Shown: positions 37,049 to 47,106, counted from the first letter of the stretch. The stretch is DNA of 64,000 nucleotides from Cognataquiflexum nitidum (GCF_022538055.1 NZ_JAKZAM010000009.1:1-64000); one strand, 5' to 3'. Numbers and translations are program-made. Notes: generated by a model from the sequence alone, not told the origin.

Positions 37049-37960
37049 CTAAAAAAATAATATTCCAATACCAAATGCTAGTACCCAAAGTAAAGTTGAA
37101 ATCGCCATTTTTTTTAGGTAAGGGTCAAGTTCCCATGCTTCAATTTTGGATGCTACGGATCTCCCTACAAACACCATTCCAGGTAATGCTGCCAAAGCAA
37201 TCAAACATCCATAGGTTTGATTCATTATCGCAAACAAGATCAAAAAAAGATTGCCTCCAAAAATCAATACCCAATTGTAGACAACAGCATTTTTTCTACC
37301 GATCCGAACTGGAATGGATTTTTTTCCGGCTAAAGTATCCGCTTTGATATCCCGGATATTATTGATGTTCAACACCGCTGTACTGAAAAAACCCAATGAA
37401 ACAGCTGGCAAAACAATACTCCAATCGAAGGATAGGGAATGCAGAAAATACGTGCCTAAAACCCCCAGCAACCCAAAAAACAGGAATACCGAAATATCCC
37501 CTAATCCGGCGTAGCCATAGGGTTTGCTACCTGAAGTATAAGTCACAGCAGCTACGATGGCAGCGATACCCAAACCCAAAAACAAGAAAAATATCTTCCA
37601 ATCCTGAAGAGAAATGAATAGGAGGATTATTCCGGATACAAACGAAAGCACACCCAAAAAGACCATTGCTTTTTTCATTTCTTCCAAGCTTATGATGCCC
37701 GACTGTACAGCCCTGATAGGACCTTCGCGCTCAGCAGAATCCGCACCATGGATACTGTCACCATAGTCGTTTGCGAGATTGGAAAGAATCTGAAGAAATA
37801 CAGTAGTGATTGCTGCCAATAAAAATACCCAAAAGCGAAATTCCTCTTGGTAGGCTGCAAGAAATGATCCCATTAAAATACTTGATAAAGCCAACGGTAA
37901 CGTTCTCAAACGGATGGCGTGCATCCAGGCTTGTTTTTTATTGGATAAGGTAACTTCCAC
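37049..37960 (-). CDS. menA: 1,4-dihydroxy-2-naphthoate polyprenyltransferase
   Basis: A 303-residue UbiA-family integral membrane enzyme of menaquinone biosynthesis. The prenyl-diphosphate motif NDYGDSIHGADSA and the second Asp motif INNIRDIKAD are clear; about eight helices follow the family pattern. A GTG at 37960 is proposed as the start. The longer open frame to 38029 runs straight through the terminator hairpin at 37987-38022, so those extra codons are unlikely to be translated. Confidence 0.85.
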   Translation of the reverse strand: MEVTLSNKKQAWMHAIRLRTLPLALSSILMGSFLAAYQEEFRFWVFLLAAITTVFLQILSNLANDYGDSIHGADSAEREGPIRAVQSGIISLEEMKKAMVFLGVLSFVSGIILLFISLQDWKIFFLFLGLGIAAIVAAVTYTSGSKPYGYAGLGDISVFLFFGLLGVLGTYFLHSLSFDWSIVLPAVSLGFFSTAVLNINNIRDIKADTLAGKKSIPVRIGRKNAVVYNWVLIFGGNLFLILFAIMNQTYGCLIALAALPGMVFVGRSVASKIEAWELDPYLKKMAISTLLWVLAFGIGILFF

Positions 37961-37986
37961 GTTTTTATTTTGGGTCAAAACTAACA

Positions 37987-38022
37987 AAAAGACCTGTTTT
38001 CGGAAGGAAAACAGGTCTTTTT
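37987..38022 (-). terminator. Terminator of the argS-glutathione peroxidase transcript
   Basis: AAAAGACCTGTTTTC and its reverse complement GAAAACAGGTCTTTT form a 15-bp stem around a 5- to 6-base loop. The flanking A- and T-runs suit termination on the minus strand. It ends 17 bases after the peroxidase stop and precedes menA. Confidence 0.8.
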
Positions 38023-38038
38023 GTAACAAGAATTTGTG

Positions 38039-38620
38039 TTATGCTGCAATTAATTTCAAGATTTCCTCATCCATAGGTTTTACAGAGGAAGGGAAGAATT
38101 TTACCAATTCTCCTTTTTCATTGATGAAGTATTTGCAGAAGTTCCACGTCGGTTCTTTCTCGTTCCAACCGTTCATATCCTTGTCAGAAAGCCATCTGTA
38201 AAGGGGGGATTTGTCAGCACCTTTGACGGACACCTTGTCCATCATTTGGAATGTGACACCAAACTTTGAAGAACAGAATTCTTTTATTTCTTCATTTGTT
38301 CCGGGCTCTTGGCCGCCAAAGTTATTGGCAGGAAATCCAATGATGGTCACATCATCTCCATGTTCTTCGTGGAGTTTTTGTAAATCTTCATATTGTGGCG
38401 TATAGCCGCACTTGGAAGCGACGTTGACGATTAGAAGTTTTTTTCCTTTGTACTGGGAAAAATCAACTTCCTCGCCATTGATATCTTTCATTTTAAAATC
38501 GTAAATGGATTTTTCCATCATCATTTGGTCTAGTGTTACATCGGTGGATGGCTCTTGCTTTTGAATGCCTGCAGTGCAGGCAAAAGCGATGATTGCGAAA
38601 ACAAAAAGGATTTTTTTCAT
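38039..38620 (-). CDS. Glutathione peroxidase-like lipoprotein
   Basis: The 193-residue protein carries a lipobox-like signal (VFAIIAFAC, C14). The active-site Cys is C71 in VNVASKCGYTPQY. Q104 in NNFGGQEPG and W159 with N160 in WNFCKYF complete the tetrad. Cys in place of selenocysteine is usual in bacteria. It should reduce lipid or hydrogen peroxides in the periplasm, probably with thioredoxin as donor. It starts 1 base after argS and shares its transcript. Confidence 0.85.
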   Translation of the reverse strand: MKKILFVFAIIAFACTAGIQKQEPSTDVTLDQMMMEKSIYDFKMKDINGEEVDFSQYKGKKLLIVNVASKCGYTPQYEDLQKLHEEHGDDVTIIGFPANNFGGQEPGTNEEIKEFCSSKFGVTFQMMDKVSVKGADKSPLYRWLSDKDMNGWNEKEPTWNFCKYFINEKGELVKFFPSSVKPMDEEILKLIAA

Positions 38621-38621
38621 A

Positions 38622-40412
38622 TTACATTCTGTCTGGGACTTTGATACCTAATAACTGCATGCCCTTGCGGATTGTTTTGGCGGTAATGGCAGAAATCGCG
38701 ATTCTGAAGGATTGGACCTTAGGGTCATTTTCATGAAAGATCGACAATTCTGCGTAGAATCTATTGTATTCTTTAGCCAAGTCAAAAAGATACTGGGCTA
38801 ATACTGAAGGGGAATATTCTTCTCCTGCTGCTGTGATTTTTTTCTCAAATTCATTCAATATCACAATCAGGTCTCTTTCTGCAGGCTCCAATTTATCTAA
38901 TCCTTCAAATCCCGCACTGCTGTAATCTACTCCGATCTGATCTGCTTTTCTGAGAATAGACGCGATCCTTGCATGCGAATATTGGATAAACGGACCGGTA
39001 TTTCCCTGGAATTCTATGGATTCCTGAGGATTGAAAAGCATCCTTTTTTTAGGATCGACTTTGAGTAAGAAATATTTCAAAGCACCCATTCCCAATATTT
39101 CATAGAGTTCAGCGGCTTTTTCAGCGCTAAAACCATCGATTTTGCCCAACTCTTTGGTATGGCTTTCGGCAGTGTCTATCATTTCCTGCATGAGGTCATC
39201 TGCATCGACTACGGTTCCTTCGCGGGATTTCATCTTTCCGGTAGGCAAATCCACCATTCCGTAGGACAAGTGATACAGGCCATCTCCATATGGACGGCCT
39301 AACTTGCGCATGATCTTGAATAACACGTCGAAATGGTAATCCTGCTCGTTGCCGACTACATAGACCGATTTGTCAAAATGGAAATCCTGGTATTTCAATT
39401 CACAGGTTCCCATGTCCTGCGTGATGTAGACCGAAGTGCCATCAGCCCTCAGGACCAGTTTTTCATCCAAACCATCGGCTGAAAGATCGACCCAAACTGA
39501 ACCGTTTTCTTTTTTAAAAAAGACGCCTTTTTCCAGGCCTTCGTCTACTATGTTTTTTCCCAAAAGGTAAGTATCTGATTCGTAGTAAAACTTATCGAAA
39601 TCGACTCCCATTTTTTTGTAAGTCGCATCAAATCCCTCATAGACCCATCCGTTCATGGTTTTCCAAAGGTCTACGACATCTTTGTCTCCTGCTTCCCAGA
39701 GTCGAAGCATTTCCTGTGCTTCGAGCATCAGAGGAGAATTTTTCTTGGCCTGTTCTTCTGTTTGGCCTTCGGCAACAAGCTGTTGTATTTCTTTTTTATA
39801 TTCCTTGTCAAAAATCACATAGTATTTTCCTGCCAAGTGGTCTCCCTTCAATCCGCTTGATGCTGGAGTTTCTCCATTGCCATGCTGTCGGTATGCCACC
39901 ATTGATTTGCAGATGTGGATACCGCGGTCATTGACCAGGTTGGCTTTGACCACTTCATAGCCGTTGGCTTTCAGGATTTCAGCAACAGCATAGCCTAGGA
40001 AATTATTCCTCAAGTGCCCAAGATGTAGCGGCTTGTTGGTATTTGGGCTGCTGTATTCTACCATTACCTTTTTGCCATTTGTGGGAAGTTGGCCCAGATC
40101 CGCATTGCCGTAGATCTTTGAAAAAATATCCAACCAAGATGTCTCGCTCACGGAAATGTTCAGGAATCCTTTGACGGTGTTGAAAGAAGATACCACATCG
40201 CAGTTTGCCACGAGGTATTCCCCAATCTTTGCGCCAGAAGCCTCAGGATTGAGTTTGGTGATTTTCAAAAACGGAAACACCACAAATGTAAAAGTGCCCT
40301 CAAATTCCTTGCGGGTGGGTTGTAGGGCCAGTTCTTCTAAAGTTGCTTGATGGCCAAAAAGCTCTTGAAAAGCTTGTTGGATGCTGGCTGTTATTTTCTG
40401 TTCTATATTCAT
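38622..40412 (-). CDS. argS: Arginyl-tRNA synthetase
   Basis: A 596-residue class I synthetase. The HIGH motif is in NKPLHLGHLRNNFLG, and the KMSK-equivalent is TGKMKSREG. The N-terminal Add-1 domain and the C-terminal anticodon-binding DALR domain (FIQYSHARIASILRKA onward) are present. Its length is normal for ArgS. It is the first gene of a unit with glutathione peroxidase. Confidence 0.95.
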   Translation of the reverse strand: MNIEQKITASIQQAFQELFGHQATLEELALQPTRKEFEGTFTFVVFPFLKITKLNPEASGAKIGEYLVANCDVVSSFNTVKGFLNISVSETSWLDIFSKIYGNADLGQLPTNGKKVMVEYSSPNTNKPLHLGHLRNNFLGYAVAEILKANGYEVVKANLVNDRGIHICKSMVAYRQHGNGETPASSGLKGDHLAGKYYVIFDKEYKKEIQQLVAEGQTEEQAKKNSPLMLEAQEMLRLWEAGDKDVVDLWKTMNGWVYEGFDATYKKMGVDFDKFYYESDTYLLGKNIVDEGLEKGVFFKKENGSVWVDLSADGLDEKLVLRADGTSVYITQDMGTCELKYQDFHFDKSVYVVGNEQDYHFDVLFKIMRKLGRPYGDGLYHLSYGMVDLPTGKMKSREGTVVDADDLMQEMIDTAESHTKELGKIDGFSAEKAAELYEILGMGALKYFLLKVDPKKRMLFNPQESIEFQGNTGPFIQYSHARIASILRKADQIGVDYSSAGFEGLDKLEPAERDLIVILNEFEKKITAAGEEYSPSVLAQYLFDLAKEYNRFYAELSIFHENDPKVQSFRIAISAITAKTIRKGMQLLGIKVPDRM

Positions 40413-40420
40413 GAAATAGA

Positions 40421-40556
40421 CATGAGACGTGAGATATGAGACGTGAGACTGTAACCATCGATCGGTATTAGTATCTCTTTCTCAGTTTTTAAATTTTATT
40501 TTTTTATTAACCAATAACCAAATAACCAATAACCAAATAACCAATAACCCTTAAAC
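40421..40556. repeat. Composite intergenic repeat: GAGAC-type run and AACCAATAACCAAAT tandem repeat
   Basis: Near 40421-40450 a degenerate GAGACGTGAGA motif repeats. A tandem 15-base unit AACCAATAACCAAAT fills about 40510-40550, ending in TAACCC. The same two elements occur together at 59554-60020, and the GAGAC part also at 63407-63455. Confidence 0.6.
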
Positions 40557-41507
40557 TTAAAAGTTATCCACTAATGACTTGGTAGTCGCTTCTAGAATGT
40601 CGAAGGCGTTTTCGGCCATCAGGTTTTCGGAATCTAGGGTTGGATTTACTTCGACGATTTCCCAACAGCAAACCCGTTTGTCTTTGATCAACTCTGTGTT
40701 GAGTTCAAGGGCTTCTTTCACGGTTAATCCATTGGCAACGGGCGTTCCGGTGCCCATAGAGATTGAGGAGTCTAGGCTGTCCACATCAAAGGAAATGTAT
40801 ATCTGATCACAATCTCCAAGGGTGCTGAGAGCTTCTGCGGCTACTTTGGTGATGCCAAGATTCCTGACTTCCTCTGTCGTGAAATTCTTGATCCCATATT
40901 TTTTTATCAGAAAATCCTCAGGTGCTTCTGTATCCCTTACGGAAATGAAGACAATGTCCTGCGCTTTTATTTTTGGTGCGTCTCCGCCGATTTTTTTTAT
41001 TTTCTCCCAATATTGAACCGTCTCTTGGGTAGGCTGATTGACTTCGCAGTCCCTGTTGTCAGTCTGAATACACATCGCCAAAGGCATCCCGTGCATATTT
41101 CCAGATGGGGTGGTGTATGGGGTGTGGAGGTCTGCATGTGCATCGATCCAGATTACCCCGAGTCGCATTTCAGGATGCGCAGCCTTGATACCCATGATTG
41201 TTCCTGCTGCGGTGGAGTGGTCTCCTGCCAATACGATTGGGAATAATTTTTCCAATCTTAAAGATTCAATGGTGCTATAGACATTTTTCAAAACCTGATA
41301 CACACCATCGATATATTTGGCATGTGGATGTTTGTTTCCTTTCCAAAGAAAATTGTTCGCGTCGGGGACATTTATTGGATCAAATCGGGTGAAGAAATCT
41401 GAAGTTTTGTCAAGACTGGCGATTTTAAGCGCGTCAATTCCAAGACTCGCACCTCTCGTTCCTGCTGCAATTTCAGATCGCACCTCGACCAATTTTATAT
41501 CTCTCAT
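40557..41507 (-). CDS. Arginase/agmatinase/formiminoglutamase family protein
   Basis: The 316-residue manganese hydrolase carries the ligand motifs AGDHSTAAG, IDAHADLHTP and SFDVDSLD. The loop PSGNMHGMP fits arginase. It probably converts arginine to ornithine and urea; agmatinase or formiminoglutamase cannot be excluded. It is next to argS and 5.7 kb from the SpeA-like decarboxylase, which suggests local arginine metabolism. Confidence 0.85.
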   Translation of the reverse strand: MRDIKLVEVRSEIAAGTRGASLGIDALKIASLDKTSDFFTRFDPINVPDANNFLWKGNKHPHAKYIDGVYQVLKNVYSTIESLRLEKLFPIVLAGDHSTAAGTIMGIKAAHPEMRLGVIWIDAHADLHTPYTTPSGNMHGMPLAMCIQTDNRDCEVNQPTQETVQYWEKIKKIGGDAPKIKAQDIVFISVRDTEAPEDFLIKKYGIKNFTTEEVRNLGITKVAAEALSTLGDCDQIYISFDVDSLDSSISMGTGTPVANGLTVKEALELNTELIKDKRVCCWEIVEVNPTLDSENLMAENAFDILEATTKSLVDNF

Positions 41508-41737
41508 AGATGGGTTATCCGGGCTTAATTCAATTTTTCTTCATTCGAAGTGCCGCAAAAGTAGTCAAAAAAAGGCTGAAAAACCATTAGGATGGATTGA
41601 TTTGAGAAAGTCTCCTCTTCCTAAAACAGGCATTTTCCCAAGGTTGATTTTTTGGATCCCATGGTTTTGATGTTAATTCAATATTTCTGGTTTATTTCGG
41701 AAAATGATTTGTAAAATATGAAAATCGGGCTTTGCTA

Positions 41738-43030
41738 ATGAACATCAAAAATAAAGTCGGATGGAAGACCGCATCAGGTTTGGTGATTGCCAACATGATC
41801 GGAACGGGGGTTTTTACCAGTCTGGGTTTTCAGGTTGCGGAAAGTCAGAATACCTGGAGCATCATCCTGCTTTGGGTGATAGGAGGGTTGATGGCGCTGA
41901 TAGGTGCATTTGTCTATGCCGAGCTGGGTACCCATTTCAAACAATCCGGGGGTGATTACATCTTTCTTTCGAGAACCATTCATCCTGCTGCAGGCTACCT
42001 CTATGCCTGGATTTCCCTTACTGTGGGTTTTTCGGCGCCGATTTCCATTGCGGCCATGGCCATGGTCGAGTATTGGGAGCCATTGATAGGTTTCCACAAT
42101 AGCAGGTCTATTGGTATGGCAGCGATTTTGATGATGGGTTTGTTTCACTCTTTTTCAGTCCACCAATCAGGTCTTGTCCACAATATCCTTACCGGTATCA
42201 AATTGCTTTTTGTCTTTCTCCTCATTGGATTGGGATTCGGATATGCTTCAGTTCTCTCGGAAAGTAGTTTTGATTTTAGCGCTTCTTGGAAAGGGGAGAT
42301 TTTTGCTCCGGGATTTGCGGTCTCATTGATCTATGTTTTTTATGCCTATACAGGATGGAATTCTGCAGCCTATATCGTGGAGGAGATAGACAAACCGCGA
42401 GAAAGTCTTCCTAAGGCCTTGATATCTGCAGCTGTCCTTGTTATGGTCGTTTACGTGTTGTTGCAACTTGTATTTCTTAAGCATGCATCCATTGAGCAGC
42501 TGCAAGGAAAGGTTCAGGTGGCCACATTGGCATTTGGAAACCTTTTTGGAACACACGGGGTGTTTTGGGTAAGCCTGTTTATCGGAATCCAGCTCATAGC
42601 CACAATAAGCGGCTATACTTGGGTAGGACCAAGGATTACCAATGCGATGGCCAAAGAATATGTGTTTTGGAAACCATTGGCTTTGGTCAACAAAAACGGT
42701 ATTCCAGTCAGGGCTATATGGTTCAATACTTTTGTGAGTCTTCTATTGATGTTTACAGGGTCTTTTGAGGCGATCATGTTGTATGCGGGTTTTGTTCTTC
42801 AAGTCATGGGAACCTTGACCATAGCGGCTTCATTGCGGCTGAAAAACAGGTCGGGGTTTCAAAGTCCATTCCGGCCATGGCTGCAATGGATATATATTGG
42901 TTTTAGCCTTTGGGTGATGGTATTCATGGTTTATGACCGTCCAAAAGAAAGCCTTTTTGGATTGGGAATAATCTTTGTAGGTTTCATACTTTATCTTTTT
43001 GATACATTGAAAAAGTCGAATAAAGTATGA
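41738..43030 (+). CDS. APC family amino-acid permease
   Basis: A 430-residue inner-membrane transporter with about 12 helices. Helix 1 holds the APC substrate motif ANMIGTGVFTSLG (GTG). LIYVFYAYTGWNSAAYIVEE is the characteristic helix 6 stretch. The substrate is unknown. Its stop overlaps the next gene's ATG (ATGA), so it is coupled to the methionine aminotransferase and may import amino acids such as methionine. Confidence 0.85.
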   Translation: MNIKNKVGWKTASGLVIANMIGTGVFTSLGFQVAESQNTWSIILLWVIGGLMALIGAFVYAELGTHFKQSGGDYIFLSRTIHPAAGYLYAWISLTVGFSAPISIAAMAMVEYWEPLIGFHNSRSIGMAAILMMGLFHSFSVHQSGLVHNILTGIKLLFVFLLIGLGFGYASVLSESSFDFSASWKGEIFAPGFAVSLIYVFYAYTGWNSAAYIVEEIDKPRESLPKALISAAVLVMVVYVLLQLVFLKHASIEQLQGKVQVATLAFGNLFGTHGVFWVSLFIGIQLIATISGYTWVGPRITNAMAKEYVFWKPLALVNKNGIPVRAIWFNTFVSLLLMFTGSFEAIMLYAGFVLQVMGTLTIAASLRLKNRSGFQSPFRPWLQWIYIGFSLWVMVFMVYDRPKESLFGLGIIFVGFILYLFDTLKKSNKV

Positions 43031-44172
43031 TCAAATCAAAGCTTCCTGATGTAGGTACCACCATATTTACAGTCATGTCCAAGTTGGCTACGGATTGCAA
43101 TGCCATCAACCTTGCGCAGGGATTTCCTGGATTTGATTGCTTTCCCTATCTCCATGATCTGGTGACCAAATATGTAAGTGAGGGGTTTAACCAATACGCT
43201 CCCATGAGCGGAGTGCCGATTTTCAAGCAAAGGATTGCCGAAAAAACCAAATTGGCTTATGGGGTGGACTTCAAGGAAGAATCGGAAGTTACCGTTGTTT
43301 CCGGCGCTACTGAAGCCCTTTTTGCAGCTGTGACGGCAGTGGTTAGGCCGGGTGATGAGGTTATTTTGCTCGAACCCTCCTATGACAGCTACGCTCCGGC
43401 TGTGCTGTTGAATGGCGGAATTCCGGTATATGTTTCTCTAAAGCTTCCTGATTTTTCGGTGGATTGGGACAGGGTAAAATCAGCCATCTCTGACAAAACA
43501 AGACTGATCATGGTAAATACTCCCCACAATCCATGCGGCTATGTCTGGACTCAGGATGACCTCAACACCTTAGCCGAATTGATTCAGGACAGGGAAATAT
43601 ATGTTGTAAGTGACGAAGTATATGAGCATATTACTTTCGATGGAAGGAAGCACCGCCCCTTGTTCAGTCATCCTCTGCTTAAAGAAAGGACTTTTGCCTG
43701 TGGCTCTTTTGGAAAGACTTTCCATATCACAGGATGGAAAATAGGATATTGCCTCGCTCCCGAAAAACTGACTGCAGAATTCCGGAAAATCCATCAATTC
43801 CTGACCTTCAGCACAGCTACTCCATTACAGTATGCATTGGCAGATTTTATGGTGGAACCATCCAGGTACCTCCATCTCAATGACTTTTATCAACGAAAAA
43901 GGGATTTGTTTTGTCAGGGTTTGAAAAATACGCCTTTTGAATTCACCCCCTCTCAGGGAAGTTTTTTTCAAATGGTTTCCTATGCCCACCTTTCCCAGGA
44001 ATCTGACTATGACCTCTCAGTGCGGATGACCCGGCAGATTGGTGTTGCAAGTATTCCAGTCTCTGTTTTTTACCATAACAAAACCGACCATAAAATGCTC
44101 AGGTTCTGTTTTGCCAAGGAAGATGATGTCTTGGAAAAAGCACTCGAATTGTTTCAGAAACCTTTGTTTTGA
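43027..44172 (+). CDS. Methionine aminotransferase (YbdL-like)
   Basis: The 381-residue class I aminotransferase has a YbdL-type N-terminus (CNAINLAQGFPGFDC). It carries NTPHNPCGYVW and the cofactor-lysine segment SFGKTFHITGWKIGY. It should transaminate methionine (and aromatic amino acids) to the keto-acid. Translational coupling to the permease suggests uptake followed by use. Confidence 0.85.
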   Translation: MIKSKLPDVGTTIFTVMSKLATDCNAINLAQGFPGFDCFPYLHDLVTKYVSEGFNQYAPMSGVPIFKQRIAEKTKLAYGVDFKEESEVTVVSGATEALFAAVTAVVRPGDEVILLEPSYDSYAPAVLLNGGIPVYVSLKLPDFSVDWDRVKSAISDKTRLIMVNTPHNPCGYVWTQDDLNTLAELIQDREIYVVSDEVYEHITFDGRKHRPLFSHPLLKERTFACGSFGKTFHITGWKIGYCLAPEKLTAEFRKIHQFLTFSTATPLQYALADFMVEPSRYLHLNDFYQRKRDLFCQGLKNTPFEFTPSQGSFFQMVSYAHLSQESDYDLSVRMTRQIGVASIPVSVFYHNKTDHKMLRFCFAKEDDVLEKALELFQKPLF

Positions 44173-44229
44173 GGGATAAGCCTTATTCTATAAACTCTTA
44201 AGCCTTTACAGACATAAAAAATAACAGCC

Positions 44230-46317
44230 TTACTCTATTTTGGTAAATAGAATGGCGATGGAATGCGATGTGACTTCATAGGTAGGCTCTGTATAATTTC
44301 CACCTTCTGACCAAAGACAGATGTCGCAAGGCCCATCAAGGCTAGTATCTATCCACCTTCTCCAGATGACTTGTTTTCCATTGATTGTTGGGGGGATTTC
44401 GAAGTCGAGATTTTGGTTGTAGGAATTGATCAGGTAATGCATTGCCATTTTTCCATTAAGAGACATGATAGTCATGGCTATGCTGAGTGAGGTTGGAGAC
44501 CAATCAGGTTTGTTGAGTTTGACCCCGTGCCAATTGATTTTGGAATTCATGAGCATTTCCTTCAGGCTCATGTTGAAGGTGGATTGGGAAGTTTCCCGCA
44601 ACAAGCGTTTTTTGATCAGGATCTTGACAAATCTGAAAATTTCTGCATTTTTTTCTACCAAATCCCAATTGAACCAAGTGAGTTCATTGTCTTGACAATA
44701 TGCGTTGTTATTGCCTTGTTGGGTGTGGAGGATCTCATCTCCCATCAAAAGCATGGGAGCCCCTAATGACAATAAGGTGACGGTGAAAAAATTTTTGATC
44801 TGCCGTTTTCGAATTGCCAAAACCTCAGGATCGTCAGTCGGCCCTTCGATACCACAATTCCAGCTTAGATTGTCATTGTGTCCGTCTCGGTTGTTTTCGC
44901 CGTTTGCAAAGTTGTGCTTGACATTATAGGAAACAAGGTCATTCAAAGTAAAACCATCATGGCAAGTGACAAAGTTGATGCTTTGCTCCAATTCTCTGTT
45001 TTTGGATTCATACATGTCAGGGCTTCCTATGAGCCTTGTTACAAAATCACCCACTTTTCCCTTGTCTCCGCGGAGAAAACTGCGGGCATCATCCCTGAAT
45101 CTTCCATTCCATTCCTTCCAACTGTCGCCGGTGAAGTTGCCTACCTGATATAATCCTGAGGCGTCCCAAGCCTCAGCAATCAGCTTGGTGCCTGCCAAGA
45201 TCGGGTCGGATTCGATATCCCAAAGAATCGGTGCGTTTTCGATAGGATTACCCCTTTCATCCCTTGACAAAATAGAAGCAAGGTCAAACCTAAAGCCATC
45301 CACATGCATGTCCCGCACCCAAAAGTGCAGACTTGAGATGATCATCTTGCGGACTATTGCTTGGTTGGCATTAAGGGTATTACCGGTTCCTGAATAGTTT
45401 TTATACTTGGAACGGTCATTGTCCAAGATATAATAAATGCTGTTATCTATTCCCCGGAAAGTATAAGTCGGGCCTTCTTCGTGGTTTTCTGAGGTATGGT
45501 TAAATACTACATCCATGATCACTTCCAATCCTGCGCGGTGAAGGGCTTTGACCATATCCCTGAATTCATCCAACACTTTCAAGGGATTTTCGGGATCGGT
45601 ACTGTAGCCCTGATGCGGGGCAAAGAAAGAAATGGGACTGTAGCCCCAATAGTTGGATTTGCCCTCAGGGGCATCCTGAACATCAAACTGAAATACTGGC
45701 AGAAGTTCTACGGCTGTGATACCGAGTTCGACGAGGTAGGGGATCTTTTCTATCAGCCCTGCAAAAGTTCCCCTTTTGTGTGGGGCAACTCCTGAGTTTG
45801 GATTTTTGGTAAATCCGCCGACATGCATTTCATAAATCACCGTGGATGAAAATGCTTTTCTTGGATGTTTATCACCTTCCCAATCATACAATCCCAGATC
45901 GACAATGACACTTTTCAGGGACATGGCATCCTCTTTTCCGAATTTGCTGACGGCTTTCCTGTTGAATTGTTTGGGTATGGAAACAGCCTTGGAATAGGGG
46001 TCAAGCAATATTTTGGAAGAATCAAACCGGTGTCCAAGCATGGGTTCAAATGGCCCATGTACACGGTAACCATAAAGTTGACCAGGCTTAACTCCGGCAA
46101 CAAAAATATGCCAATAGTGATATGTTTTATTTTTGGAGGCATCCAAACGGAATGTTTGGATTGGTTGGGTATCCTCTACTTTGTTAAAAAAAAGCAATTC
46201 TACCCAAACAGCATTTTTTGAAAAAAGACAAAAATTAACTCCTTCAGAAGTAATACTCGGTCCGATGGGGAAGCTTTGACCTACTGAAGTTGAGTATGGT
46301 GTGATAGTGATAGACAT
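44230..46317 (-). CDS. glgX: Glycogen debranching enzyme
   Basis: A 695-residue GH13 isoamylase-type enzyme. The N-terminal CBM48 is followed by the barrel: EVIMDVVFNHT, DGFRFDLASI (nucleophile Asp), LIAEAWDASG (acid Glu) and CHDGFTLNDLVSYN (third Asp). Length and motifs fit GlgX, which removes alpha-1,6 branches during glycogen breakdown. The ATG at 46317 was preferred to one seven codons upstream. No other glycogen genes are near. Confidence 0.9.
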   Translation of the reverse strand: MSITITPYSTSVGQSFPIGPSITSEGVNFCLFSKNAVWVELLFFNKVEDTQPIQTFRLDASKNKTYHYWHIFVAGVKPGQLYGYRVHGPFEPMLGHRFDSSKILLDPYSKAVSIPKQFNRKAVSKFGKEDAMSLKSVIVDLGLYDWEGDKHPRKAFSSTVIYEMHVGGFTKNPNSGVAPHKRGTFAGLIEKIPYLVELGITAVELLPVFQFDVQDAPEGKSNYWGYSPISFFAPHQGYSTDPENPLKVLDEFRDMVKALHRAGLEVIMDVVFNHTSENHEEGPTYTFRGIDNSIYYILDNDRSKYKNYSGTGNTLNANQAIVRKMIISSLHFWVRDMHVDGFRFDLASILSRDERGNPIENAPILWDIESDPILAGTKLIAEAWDASGLYQVGNFTGDSWKEWNGRFRDDARSFLRGDKGKVGDFVTRLIGSPDMYESKNRELEQSINFVTCHDGFTLNDLVSYNVKHNFANGENNRDGHNDNLSWNCGIEGPTDDPEVLAIRKRQIKNFFTVTLLSLGAPMLLMGDEILHTQQGNNNAYCQDNELTWFNWDLVEKNAEIFRFVKILIKKRLLRETSQSTFNMSLKEMLMNSKINWHGVKLNKPDWSPTSLSIAMTIMSLNGKMAMHYLINSYNQNLDFEIPPTINGKQVIWRRWIDTSLDGPCDICLWSEGGNYTEPTYEVTSHSIAILFTKIE

Positions 46318-46620
46318 TGGGCGAATTTGTCTCTGCAAGTATTCTGCGCCGAATTAAGCAGGATTTTAAACGTGAAACAAGCAAAACCCCCATGCAGTTT
46401 GCAAATACTTAGTCATCTTTTAATGGAGCCACTATAGATTGGTATTAAATGTCCTCAAACTTTACTCGCCAAAAGTGATTTCTAGAGCTATTTGGGCTTA
46501 AGATAGTATTTTTTAAAAACCCTATAAAAATGATAGGGTAATTAGGATAATTAAAATCCATCTTTTATATTTGAAGCATGGTTTTGAAAAAACTGCATTC
46601 CAATACAAAATTATTATCCC
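46318..46620. other. Divergent gap upstream of glgX and the 161-residue protein
   Basis: A 7-bp dyad (ACCCTAT 46519-46525, ATAGGGT 46533-46539) lies 26 bases before the -7 element at 46566. Nothing else was recognised. Confidence 0.4.
46566..46573 (+). promoter_or_regulatory. -7 element upstream of the 161-residue protein
   Basis: TATATTTG fits TAnnTTTG and lies 47 bases before the ATG at 46621. No TTG stands at the -33 position. Confidence 0.4.
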
Positions 46621-47106
46621 ATGGCATCTCAAATTTCCACCCAACAAGCTCCAATTCATGAATCATTCACTTTTCAGAGTGTTTCAAAAAAATCAGAAAT
46701 TCTTGCTCCTTCGGTAAGCGTAACTGAAATGATCATGGCTTGTGATATGGTAGAATTGACAGGTCAGGGTTCATTCAATTTTCCGAACTATCCGGAAGCC
46801 AACAAAAATTTTCAGGTGCTTTATTTCAGGCTTGCTTCTGATTTCGAAAGCCTCAAAGGTTTGTTTAACGGTTTGATCAGCATCGGGCAACCGAATGGCG
46901 TGATGCTGGAATTCGAAAAGGAATTGAATAGGTATACTTTGAAGTTCTACTCTTCTAATGAACCTGTTGTTTTAGGATATTTTTCAAAAATCACCAAGGT
47001 AATTTCAGAAGAAATCAGATTTAAAAAGATTCTTAAAAGAATAATTGAAAACCAAAAGTCTTTTGAAGCAGAGGGCCAATTGCTTCGAAACGAGATCTTC
47101 GCATAA
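46621..47106 (+). CDS. Uncharacterised cytoplasmic protein
   Basis: The 161-residue protein has no signal peptide, membrane segment or recognised domain. A mixed alpha/beta pattern is seen, with a charged helical C-terminus (EEIRFKKILKRIIENQ). The gene has its own promoter-like -7 element and a strong terminator, so it is probably expressed. The short N-terminus is Ser/Gln-rich and likely disordered. Confidence 0.5.
   Translation: MASQISTQQAPIHESFTFQSVSKKSEILAPSVSVTEMIMACDMVELTGQGSFNFPNYPEANKNFQVLYFRLASDFESLKGLFNGLISIGQPNGVMLEFEKELNRYTLKFYSSNEPVVLGYFSKITKVISEEIRFKKILKRIIENQKSFEAEGQLLRNEIFA

Noticed and set aside
40505..40552. AACCAATAACCAAAT tandem considered as a CRISPR or replication-origin iteron
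   Set aside because: Units are back-to-back with no spacers, and no replication gene is near; the same motif occurs in another gap.
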